From contig JACCUS010000480.1 in the NCBI GenBank assembly GCA_013811715.1, positions 1 through 5,831 of the forward strand: a DNA stretch of 5,831 nucleotides, in the 5' to 3' direction. The DNA is from Nocardioidaceae bacterium. GTDB lineage: Bacteria; Actinomycetota; Actinomycetes; Propionibacteriales; Nocardioidaceae. This document shows, one piece after another, positions 1-5,239 of the stretch. Under the pieces are notes generated by a model. That model searched no databases, was not told where the DNA came from, and worked only from the letters and a program-made list of their open reading frames with translations. The position numbers were made by a program, and so were the translations under genes. Positions within the stretch are counted from its first letter, which is position 1; each line of letters opens with the position of its first letter.

Positions 1-117
1 CCCAACAATCGCCGCCGCAACAAGACCCACGGCTTCCGTCTGCGGATGCGGACCCGGGCCGGGCGATCAATCCTGTCCGGCCGCCGGCGCAAGGGCCGCG
101 ACCGGCTCGCAACCTGA
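1..117 (+). CDS. rpmH: 50S ribosomal protein L34, C-terminal part
   Basis: The first 38 codons, read from base 1, give a peptide starting PNNRRRNKTHGFRLRMRTRA and ending in RKGRDRLAT before a TGA stop. This is the highly conserved body of bacterial L34, a small Arg/Lys-rich protein of the large ribosomal subunit. L34 is usually about 45 residues long, so only the first seven or so residues (typically M-S/T-K-x-K-R-T-F-Q) lie before the window. The gene is broken by the window edge, not by mutation. It is followed after 13 nt by rnpA, the near-universal bacterial pairing, so the two are probably cotranscribed from a promoter outside the window. In most actinobacteria dnaA and oriC lie a little further upstream. 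The identification is close to certain from the sequence alone. Confidence 0.97.
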   Translation, partial: PNNRRRNKTHGFRLRMRTRAGRSILSGRRRKGRDRLAT

Positions 118-130
118 TCTGAGTCAGGCC

Positions 131-475
131 GTGCTGCCCAGTCCCCATCGGCTGCGACGAGCCGCTGACTTCCAACGTGTCGTGCGCCGGGGGCGCCGTG
201 CCTCGACTGACACCCTCGTGGTGCATGCGCTCTGCGAAGAGGGCGGTCGGCAACCCCAGGTTGGCTTCGTGGTCGGCAGGCGGGTCGGCAACGCTGTCAC
301 CCGCAACCGCGTGCGGCGGCGGTTGCGGCACCTGATGCGAGATCGGGTGGGGGGGCTGCCGGGAGGCATGCTGGTGGTCGCCCGGGCGAACACGTCGGCG
401 TCCTCCGCCGATTTCCACCGGCTGGGCCGCGATCTGGATCGATGTCTGGCCAAGGTCGAGGAGGAGAGACGATGA
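131..475 (+). CDS. rnpA: Ribonuclease P protein component (C5 protein)
   Basis: This 114-residue protein is the protein subunit of RNase P. It binds the catalytic RNA and the 5' leader of precursor tRNAs, helping remove the leader. The length matches the family (about 110-130). The RNR motif is clear: residues about 52-70 read VGNAVTRNRVRRRLRHLMR, the basic helix that contacts the RNase P RNA. The N-terminus (LPSPHRLRRAADFQRVVRRG) matches the usual start of the family, so the GTG at 131 is preferred, although its ribosome-binding site is weak (AGG only 2 nt upstream). That weakness may reflect translational coupling to rpmH, which ends 13 nt earlier. The stop overlaps the yidD start as ATGA. 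The last residues (KVEEERR) are encoded by bases that also form the yidD ribosome-binding site. Confidence 0.96.
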   Translation: MLPSPHRLRRAADFQRVVRRGRRASTDTLVVHALCEEGGRQPQVGFVVGRRVGNAVTRNRVRRRLRHLMRDRVGGLPGGMLVVARANTSASSADFHRLGRDLDRCLAKVEEERR

Positions 476-732
476 AGCATCTGCTCATCGGGCTCTTGAA
501 GGCGTATCGGTTGGTCGTGAGCCCGTTGTACGGGCAGGTGTGCCGCTACCACCCGTCGTGTTCGGCGTACGCGCTGGAAGCCGTGCAGGTGCACGGTGCG
601 CTGCGGGGAACCGGGTTGGCGGGGCGGCGCATCGGCCGCTGCCACCCCTGGGCGGCCGGCGGGTATGACCCGGTGCCCCCGAAAGGTTTCCCGGCGCGCG
701 AGTACGCCGGCAGGGTCGGCGAGGAGCTGTAG
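472..732 (+). CDS. yidD: YidD, membrane protein insertion efficiency factor
   Basis: This 86-residue protein belongs to the small YidD family, which in E. coli associates with the inner membrane and assists YidC-dependent insertion; its mechanism is not well defined. The conserved cysteine-containing block CRYHPSCSAYALEA (residues 24-37) and the RCHPW-GGYDPVP block (residues 56-69) are both present. The amphipathic N-terminus LLIGLLKAYRLVVSPL is typical of the family. An in-frame ATG exists at 442, but the ATG at 472 is chosen because it gives the standard MKxLLIGLLKAYR start. It is preceded by GAGGAGAG at 461-468 and overlaps the rnpA stop as ATGA, so translation is probably coupled. The stop TAG is followed immediately by the yidC start. 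Three cysteines (24, 30, 57) are at the positions expected for the family. Confidence 0.95.
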   Translation: MKHLLIGLLKAYRLVVSPLYGQVCRYHPSCSAYALEAVQVHGALRGTGLAGRRIGRCHPWAAGGYDPVPPKGFPAREYAGRVGEEL

Positions 733-1659
733 TTGATCGACTTCTTCAACTGGGTGATGGCGCCCCTGTACTACGCGACGTCTGGGATCTTGATCGTCTT
801 CGACAACCTGTTCAACGGTGTGCTGGGTGTCTCGGAAGGCTGGTCGTGGGCCTTCGCGATCATCGGCCTGACCATCGTGATCCGCACCCTGTTGATCCCG
901 CTGTTCGTCAAGCAGATCAAGAACAGCCGCAACCTGCAGCTGTTGCAGCCGAAGGTCAAGGAGCTGCAGAAGAAGTACGGCCACGACCGGGAGCGTCTCA
1001 CCCAGGAGACGATGAAGCTGTACAAGGACACCGGGACGAACCCGCTGGCCTCGTGTTTCCCACTGCTGTTGCAGATGCCGATCTTCCTGGCACTCTTCCG
1101 CACCCTCAACGAGGCCGCGCACGGGAAGGGGCTCGGGTTCTTGTCCACCGAGCAGGCCGCCTCCCTTCGAGACGGCGTGCTGTTCGGGGGGGTCAAGATC
1201 TCCGACTCCTTCACCTCTGCCGACACCGTGTACACCCAGGTGGTCGCCGGGCTGCTGGTGCTGCTGATGACCATCACGACGTTCACCACCCAGCGGCAGC
1301 TGATGCGCAAGAACATGCCGGAGTCCGCGCTGACCGGGCAGTACGCGCAGACGCAGAAGATCATGCTGTACGTGCTGCCGCTGGTCTTCGCGGTCGGTGG
1401 CATCGCCTTCCCGATCGGCGTGCTGCTCTACTGGTCGACGTCAAACCTGTGGACGATGGGGCAGCAGTTCTACGTGATCCGCAACAACCCCACCCCGGGC
1501 ACGCCGGCGTACGAGGCGAAACAGGCGCGCGTCGCCAAGCGCGGCCACGCAGCGCCCACCGAGTCCAGCGCGGTGGCCACCGAGCCGGAGACACCCAAGC
1601 CCACGCCGCCCCGGGTCCAACCGAAGAAGCAGTCGCGCAGCAAGCGCAAGCGCAGGTAG
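733..1659 (+). CDS. yidC: Membrane protein insertase YidC/Oxa1 (OxaA-type)
   Basis: This 308-residue insertase places membrane proteins into the cytoplasmic membrane, alone or with SecYEG. It is the short Oxa1-like form without the large periplasmic domain of E. coli YidC, as expected in actinobacteria. Hydrophobic segments lie near residues 8-27, 37-59, 106-124, 165-185 and 209-245. Arg51 in TIVIRTLLIPL is in the place of the conserved groove arginine. Residues 60-98 form the charged cytoplasmic coiled hairpin (QLLQPKVKELQKKYGHDRERL). The last 40 residues are proline-rich and end in a strongly basic tail (KKQSRSKRKRR), which in related proteins is thought to contact ribosomes. The start is TTG at 733, directly after the yidD stop, with GAGGAG at 721-726 and 6-nt spacing. 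The ATG at 757 is possible but would remove the family's N-terminal FF-W region. Confidence 0.96.
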   Translation: MIDFFNWVMAPLYYATSGILIVFDNLFNGVLGVSEGWSWAFAIIGLTIVIRTLLIPLFVKQIKNSRNLQLLQPKVKELQKKYGHDRERLTQETMKLYKDTGTNPLASCFPLLLQMPIFLALFRTLNEAAHGKGLGFLSTEQAASLRDGVLFGGVKISDSFTSADTVYTQVVAGLLVLLMTITTFTTQRQLMRKNMPESALTGQYAQTQKIMLYVLPLVFAVGGIAFPIGVLLYWSTSNLWTMGQQFYVIRNNPTPGTPAYEAKQARVAKRGHAAPTESSAVATEPETPKPTPPRVQPKKQSRSKRKRR

Positions 1660-1670
1660 CATGCGCTTTT
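1648..1670 (+). terminator. Terminator-like hairpin across the yidC stop codon
   Basis: Bases 1648-1654 (AAGCGCA) are the exact reverse complement of 1662-1668 (TGCGCTT). They enclose a 7-nt loop, and the run TTTT covers 1667-1670. The 7-bp stem with a short T-run looks like a weak intrinsic terminator or attenuator. It overlaps the last codons and stop of yidC and lies before khpB. The stem is short and two of the four Ts are part of it, so partial termination or an mRNA-stability role is more likely than full termination. It could also be chance in the Lys/Arg-rich yidC tail. Confidence 0.35.
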
Positions 1671-1685
1671 CCGCCCCCTTCCCAC

Positions 1686-1689
1686 GGAG
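1686..1689 (+). promoter_or_regulatory. Ribosome-binding site fixing the khpB start
   Basis: GGAG at 1686-1689 lies 7 nt before the ATG at 1697. The upstream in-frame ATG at 1661 has only AGG at 4-nt spacing and begins in the loop of the hairpin at the yidC end. This site therefore favours the start at 1697. Confidence 0.6.
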
Positions 1690-1696
1690 CAGATCC

Positions 1697-2362
1697 ATGA
1701 GCCAAGCCGACCGACCCGCCGAGGCGACCGAGCACGAAGACATCACCGCCGCCGCCGTCGGTGAGAACCAGCAGCCGGCCGCTGCCGCAAGCGGCGCCGG
1801 GGAGGGCGACGACGTTGAGCGGACCGCCGACAGCGAGGCACCGCGAGGTGCCGGTGAGGCCGAGGAACCGGATCCAGACACCGGTCCGGGTGAGGCAGAG
1901 CGCGTCAAGCAGCTGGAGGGCGAGGGCGACATCGCGGCGGACTATCTCGAGGAGCTGTTGGACATCGCCGACCTCGGCGGCGACCTCGACATGGACGTAG
2001 AGGGGGACCGCGCCGCCGTGTCGATCGTCGGCGACGGCTTGGACCCGCTCGTGGGCGACGGGGGCGCTGTGCTCGAGGCGCTCCAGGAGTTGACCCGGCT
2101 GGCGGTGTATCGAGAGACCGGAGAACGCTCCCGATTGATGCTCGACATCGGCGGCTATCGCGCGGAGCTGCGCAAGAAGCTGGTGGCGATGGCCCGCGAG
2201 GCGGTCGAGGATGTGACCGGGTCGGGAGACGCGGTGAAGCTGGCGCCGATGACGCCGTTCGAGCGCAAGGTGGTCCATGACGCGGTGGCCGTGGCCGGCC
2301 TCTCCAGCGAATCGGAGGGTGTCGAGCCGACCCGGTGTGTCGTCGTGCGCCCTGCGTCTTGA
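1697..2362 (+). CDS. khpB: KhpB/Jag, KH-R3H RNA-binding protein
   Basis: This 221-residue protein is the Jag/KhpB family member (also called SpoIIIJ-associated protein) that follows yidC in most Gram-positive bacteria. In streptococci KhpB works with KhpA as an RNA-binding pair affecting cell elongation and division; its role in actinobacteria is less defined. Residues 1-78 are rich in Glu, Asp, Ala and Pro and probably disordered. Residues about 81-172 form the KH domain, with a G-x-x-G loop at GDGG (120-123) inside LVGDGGAVLEALQELTRL. Residues about 174-221 form the R3H domain, with R190-x3-H194 in ERKVVHDAV and the ending GVEPTRCVVVRPAS. The canonical Jag-N domain of Firmicutes is absent, replaced by the acidic tail. 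The start at 1697 is supported by GGAG upstream; an alternative ATG at 1661 would add 12 residues. rsmG follows 10 nt after the stop. Confidence 0.92.
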   Translation: MSQADRPAEATEHEDITAAAVGENQQPAAAASGAGEGDDVERTADSEAPRGAGEAEEPDPDTGPGEAERVKQLEGEGDIAADYLEELLDIADLGGDLDMDVEGDRAAVSIVGDGLDPLVGDGGAVLEALQELTRLAVYRETGERSRLMLDIGGYRAELRKKLVAMAREAVEDVTGSGDAVKLAPMTPFERKVVHDAVAVAGLSSESEGVEPTRCVVVRPAS

Positions 2363-2372
2363 GGCCACGCCG

Positions 2373-3050
2373 GTGGACCGCGTTTCACGGGAAACGCAGG
2401 AGCCGGTCGACGCCATTGTGTGGCGTCTCTTTCCACAACGGACCAAAGAGATCTATCGCTATGTCGATTTATTGGCTTCAATCGGGGTCGAGCGCGGCCT
2501 GATCGGACCTGTCGAGGGTGCGCGGCTGTGGGAGCGGCACATTCTCAACTGCGCCGTCGTCAGCCCGGTTTTCGCCCGCTCCTCGACGGTCTGCGACCTG
2601 GGGTCCGGGGCGGGACTGCCGGGGGTCGTGCTCGCGCTGGCACGTCCGGATCTGTCCGTCACCCTGCTCGAGCCGCTGCTTCGGCGCAGCACGTTCCTCA
2701 CCGAGGTGCTGGCGTTGCTCGAGGTGGCGAACGTCGAAGTCGTCCGGGCACGTGCTGAGCAGTTGGTGGGAAAGCGGTCGTTCGACGCGGTCACCGCGCG
2801 CGCAGTGGCCCCACTGGGGAGGCTGGCCGGGTGGGGGCTGCCATTGTGCCGTCCCGGCGGCGAGCTGGTTGCGATAAAGGGATCGACCGCCGCGGACGAG
2901 GCTCGCGCTGCCGCCGGTGTGCTAGCGAAACACTGTGCCGGGACGGTGCGAATCGAGCAGTACGGCGCCGACGTGGTGTCGCCGGCGACGATCGTGATTC
3001 GGATAGAGTCGAGCGGCCGGCAACGAGCGCGGAAGAAGGGAAGACCGTGA
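2373..3050 (+). CDS. rsmG: 16S rRNA (guanine-N7)-methyltransferase RsmG
   Basis: This 225-residue Rossmann-fold methyltransferase uses S-adenosylmethionine to methylate N7 of the guanine equivalent to E. coli G527 in the 530 loop of 16S rRNA. Loss of the enzyme gives low-level streptomycin resistance in several bacteria. The SAM-binding motif I is DLGSGAGLPG (residues 75-84), followed by an acidic residue E100 in TLLEP and by TARAVAPL (141-148), both family hallmarks. IGPVEGARLWERHILNC (44-60) is the usual N-terminal signature. The GTG at 2373 is chosen because GAGG at 2361-2364 precedes it by 8 nt and because family members begin near VSRET. An upstream ATG at 2277 would overlap khpB by 86 nt and is unlikely. 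Codons 4-8 contain a parS-like site. The stop overlaps the parA start as GTGA. Confidence 0.95.
   Translation: MDRVSRETQEPVDAIVWRLFPQRTKEIYRYVDLLASIGVERGLIGPVEGARLWERHILNCAVVSPVFARSSTVCDLGSGAGLPGVVLALARPDLSVTLLEPLLRRSTFLTEVLALLEVANVEVVRARAEQLVGKRSFDAVTARAVAPLGRLAGWGLPLCRPGGELVAIKGSTAADEARAAAGVLAKHCAGTVRIEQYGADVVSPATIVIRIESSGRQRARKKGRP
2382..2395. promoter_or_regulatory. parS-like centromere site (imperfect) in rsmG
   Basis: GTTTCACGGGAAAC matches the widespread bacterial parS core GTTTCACGTGAAAC at 13 of 14 positions; base 2390 is G instead of T. It codes for part of VSRET in the first codons of rsmG. ParB would bind here to start spreading, loading SMC and anchoring the origin. The single change breaks the palindrome, so binding may be weaker than at the site in parA. 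Such sites in gidB/rsmG and parA are usual near actinobacterial origins. Confidence 0.75.
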
Positions 3051-4165
3051 GTTCAACTCTGGTGGCAGCGAGACTGGGCTGGCCTGGATCCGTAGGGCAT
3101 GGTGCCGCTGGCCTCGGCTGGCCCGACGTTTCACGTGAAACCCGCGCTGCCGAGCGGGTCGGTCGACACCCGGTGGACGCGGCCAATGGGTCCCCGGAGA
3201 CGGGCATGGCGGCGAGCGCAAGTACGTCCGGCGTACCCACTGCCGCGGAGGTGGCTGCCGAAGCGCAGCACGCCACCGACGTGCGCAATCCATTGGCACG
3301 GGCCACCGAGCACAGCCTGGCGGTGACGGGCAACCGAGCGGTGCGGCACACCCTGCCGCGACCGGCGCGGACCAGGGTGATGGTTGTTGCGAACCAGAAG
3401 GGCGGGGTCGGGAAGACGACGACCGCGGTGAACGTGGCTGCCGCGCTGGCACAGCACGACCATAGAGTGCTGTTGGTCGACCTGGACCCACAGGGCAATG
3501 CCTCGACCGCGTTGTCGATCCAGCACTCAGAAGGCACCCCCGGTGCCTATCACGTACTGGTCGAGAAGACCCCGGTTGCCGACGTGGTGACCGAGTGCGC
3601 CGAGGTGCCGGGGCTGTTCGTCGTCCCGGCGACGATCGACCTGGCGGGGGCAGAGATCGAACTGGTGTCTTTGGTGGCGCGGGAGAATCGGCTCCGCACG
3701 GCGCTGGATGCCTACCTCGACCAGACGGAACGAGCGGGCGAGCGCTTCGACTACGTCTTCATCGACTGCCCGCCCTCGCTGGGGCTGCTCACCGTGAATG
3801 CGTTGTCCGCGGGCCGGGAGCTCCTGATTCCGATCCAATGTGAGTACTACGCCCTCGAGGGCGTAGGGCAGTTGCTGCGCACGGTCGAGCAGATCCGCGA
3901 GCACCTCAATCCGGGTCTACGGGTCGGTGCGATCATGCTGACGATGTTCGATTCCCGGACCCGGCTGGCCGCAGGCGTGGCCGACGAAGTCCGCCGACAC
4001 TTCGGGGACGTGGTGTTGAGAACGGCGGTTCCGCGGTCGGTGCGGATTTCTGAGGCGCCGAGCTACGGCCAAACCGTGCTGACCTACGATCCCGGGTCGT
4101 CGGGGGCGTTGTCCTACCTCGAGGCAGCGGCGGAACTCACGCATCAACCGGAGGAGGACGCGTGA
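3047..4165 (+). CDS. parA: Chromosome partitioning ATPase ParA (Soj)
   Basis: This 372-residue protein is the deviant-Walker ATPase that moves and positions ParB-parS complexes during chromosome segregation. The ATPase part starts near residue 108: the P-loop KGGVGKTT (118-125, with the signature first lysine), Walker A' at DLDPQGNAS (145-153) and Walker B at YVFIDCPP (236-243). IPIQCEYYALEG (261-272) and VPRSVRISEAPSYG (328-341) are strong ParA hallmarks. About 107 residues precede the ATPase core. They are Ala/Gly-rich, probably disordered, and contain the parS-encoded VSRET at 28-32. Similar extensions with VSRET are known in Streptomyces and mycobacterial ParA. The GTG at 3047 overlaps the rsmG stop and has AAGGG 6 nt upstream. 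An ATG at 3206, with GGAG 6 nt upstream, would give a 319-residue form. The stop overlaps the parB start. Confidence 0.96.
   Translation: MSSTLVAARLGWPGSVGHGAAGLGWPDVSRETRAAERVGRHPVDAANGSPETGMAASASTSGVPTAAEVAAEAQHATDVRNPLARATEHSLAVTGNRAVRHTLPRPARTRVMVVANQKGGVGKTTTAVNVAAALAQHDHRVLLVDLDPQGNASTALSIQHSEGTPGAYHVLVEKTPVADVVTECAEVPGLFVVPATIDLAGAEIELVSLVARENRLRTALDAYLDQTERAGERFDYVFIDCPPSLGLLTVNALSAGRELLIPIQCEYYALEGVGQLLRTVEQIREHLNPGLRVGAIMLTMFDSRTRLAAGVADEVRRHFGDVVLRTAVPRSVRISEAPSYGQTVLTYDPGSSGALSYLEAAAELTHQPEEDA
3128..3141. promoter_or_regulatory. parS centromere site (perfect) in parA
   Basis: GTTTCACGTGAAAC is a perfect 14-bp palindrome identical to the conserved bacterial parS core bound by ParB. 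It lies within codons for V-S-R-E-T of the N-terminal extension of ParA, 746 bp after the site in rsmG. ParB encoded at 4162-5115 is the expected ligand. Binding inside its own operon could also affect parAB transcription, which is inference. Confidence 0.92.
3196..3208 (+). promoter_or_regulatory. Possible internal parA translation start (RBS plus ATG)
   Basis: GGAG at 3196-3199 stands 6 nt before the in-frame ATG at 3206-3208. It is at least as good a start signal as that of the GTG at 3047. Use of this start would yield a ParA shortened by 53 residues that begins downstream of the parS codons. The rsmG-parA overlap and conservation of the VSRET region in relatives favour the longer form, so this may be a secondary start or chance. 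Confidence 0.3.
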
Positions 4166-5115
4166 CCACCACCAAACGCGGACTAGGGCGGGGCCTGGGG
4201 GCACTCATTCCCACCGGGCCGGCGTCGCACAGGGCAAGTAGGGAATCGCCCGAACCGTCTGAACAGTCCACCGACACGTCGGATGACTCCTTCGCTGACG
4301 GGTCAGCTCCCGTGGCGGTGCCGGGAGCGTACTTCCACGACGTGCCCGTGGGACGAATCCGCCCCAATCCCAGGCAACCCCGCACCGTGTTCGACGAGGA
4401 GTCGATGGGAGAGCTGGTCGACTCGATTCGCGAGGTCGGGCTGTTGCAGCCGATCGTGCTTCGCCCAGATGGCGAGGACGCGTACGAACTGGTCATGGGT
4501 GAACGGCGCTGGAGAGCAGCCCAACAGGCCGGACTTGAGACGATCCCGGCGATCGTCCGGGAGACGGCGGACGACGCGCTGCTGCGGGACGCGCTGCTGG
4601 AGAACCTGCACCGCGCGGACCTGAACCCGCTGGAGGAGGCGGCCGCCTACCAGCAGATGCTCGACGACTTCGGGTGTACCCACGACGAGCTGGCCGGCCG
4701 CGTTGGTCGCTCCCGGCCGCAGATCTCCAACACATTGCGGCTGCTCAGGCTGCCGCCCGCAGTCCAACGCAGGGTCGCTGCGGGGGTGCTGTCGGCAGGT
4801 CACGCTCGGGCTCTCCTCGGTGTGGACGATTCCGCGCGGCAAGACGCGCTGGCCGCGCGGGTGGTGGCCGAGGGGATCTCGGTGCGGGGTCTGGAGGAGC
4901 TGGTCGCCGTCGGTGAGCCGGACATCGAGTCACGGACACGGAAGCCGAGATTGGCCGCTCCGGGGTTGACCGAGATCGCGGACCGGCTGTCTGACCGCTT
5001 CGAGACGCGGTGCAGGGTCGACCTCGGTCAGCGCAAGGGCAAGATAACCGTGGAGTTCGCCTCCCTGGACGACCTGCAACGCATCCTGGGCCTGATGGAT
5101 CCACAAGCCGACTAA
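4162..5115 (+). CDS. parB: Chromosome partitioning protein ParB (Spo0J)
   Basis: This 317-residue protein is the CTP-dependent clamp that loads at parS and spreads along DNA near the origin, acting with ParA and SMC. The start TKRGLGRGLGALIP (residues 4-17) is the conserved N-terminal ParA-stimulating peptide. The CTP-binding N-domain contains RPNPRQPR (67-74) and the GERRWRAA motif (113-120), followed by ENLHRADLNPLEEA (147-160). A helix-turn-helix that recognises parS spans about 165-195 (LAGRVGRSRPQISNTLRLL). The C-terminal dimerisation domain ends with RKGKITVEFASLDDLQRILGLM (291-312). Residues 18-52 form a low-complexity linker. The GTG at 4162 overlaps the parA stop as GTGA and has a strong GGAGGAGG at 4150-4157, indicating coupled translation. 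All key motifs are intact. Confidence 0.96.
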   Translation: MTTTKRGLGRGLGALIPTGPASHRASRESPEPSEQSTDTSDDSFADGSAPVAVPGAYFHDVPVGRIRPNPRQPRTVFDEESMGELVDSIREVGLLQPIVLRPDGEDAYELVMGERRWRAAQQAGLETIPAIVRETADDALLRDALLENLHRADLNPLEEAAAYQQMLDDFGCTHDELAGRVGRSRPQISNTLRLLRLPPAVQRRVAAGVLSAGHARALLGVDDSARQDALAARVVAEGISVRGLEELVAVGEPDIESRTRKPRLAAPGLTEIADRLSDRFETRCRVDLGQRKGKITVEFASLDDLQRILGLMDPQAD

Positions 5116-5143
5116 GCAATTCATGGTTTTATCGACAAGTACC

Positions 5144-5163
5144 CGCGTCGACTTCGAGACGCG
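5144..5163 (+). terminator. Stem-loop after parB, possible terminator
   Basis: CGCGTC at 5144-5149 pairs exactly with GACGCG at 5158-5163 around an 8-nt loop, 28 nt after the parB stop. It is GC-rich and is the natural place for the operon to end, but no T-run follows, so it is not a classical intrinsic terminator. Actinobacterial terminators often lack a clear T-run. A smaller 4-bp stem follows at 5170-5182. Confidence 0.4.
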
Positions 5164-5202
5164 TCGTGCCCCGGCAGACGGGAAATAGATGATCCGAGTT
5201 TA

Positions 5203-5231
5203 TTGAAGCATGTGTTTCGAAATGATACCTT
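5203..5231 (+). promoter_or_regulatory. Sigma70-like promoter of the ArsR-like gene, probably leaderless
   Basis: TTGAAG at 5203-5208 and TACCTT at 5226-5231 form -35 and -10 elements separated by exactly 17 bp. Transcription starting 7 nt after the -10 would begin at 5238, the G of the GTG start codon. No ribosome-binding site precedes that start and a stop codon sits directly before it, so a leaderless mRNA is the simplest reading. Leaderless genes are common in actinobacteria. Confidence 0.6.
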
Positions 5232-5239
5232 CGATAGGT
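5217..5239. promoter_or_regulatory. Candidate operator: overlapping inverted repeats on the -10 element
   Basis: Two short inverted repeats overlap the -10 region: TCGAA (5217-5221) with TTCGA (5230-5234), and ACCT (5227-5230) with AGGT (5236-5239). Either could be the binding site of the adjacent winged-helix regulator, repressing its own promoter, as is usual in the ArsR family. The arms are only 4-5 bp, so chance is a real alternative. Confidence 0.35.

Noticed and set aside
124..1122. A 332-codon open frame on the minus strand
   Set aside because: It lies antisense to rnpA, yidD and yidC, which are all certain. It is Arg/Gln/Pro-rich low-complexity sequence, as expected from the reverse of GC-rich genes, and matches no family I recognise.
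846..1700. A 284-codon + strand frame inside yidC
   Set aside because: It is out of frame with YidC, which has all family features; the frame is Arg/Ala/Pro/His-rich with no domain.
2277..2372. Upstream ATG extension of rsmG
   Set aside because: It would overlap khpB by 86 nt and add an unrelated 32-residue segment. GTG 2373 has a better ribosome-binding site and fits the family.
1361..2446. A 361-codon open frame on the minus strand
   Set aside because: It is antisense to yidC, khpB and the start of rsmG, with a composition typical of a GC-rich shadow frame.
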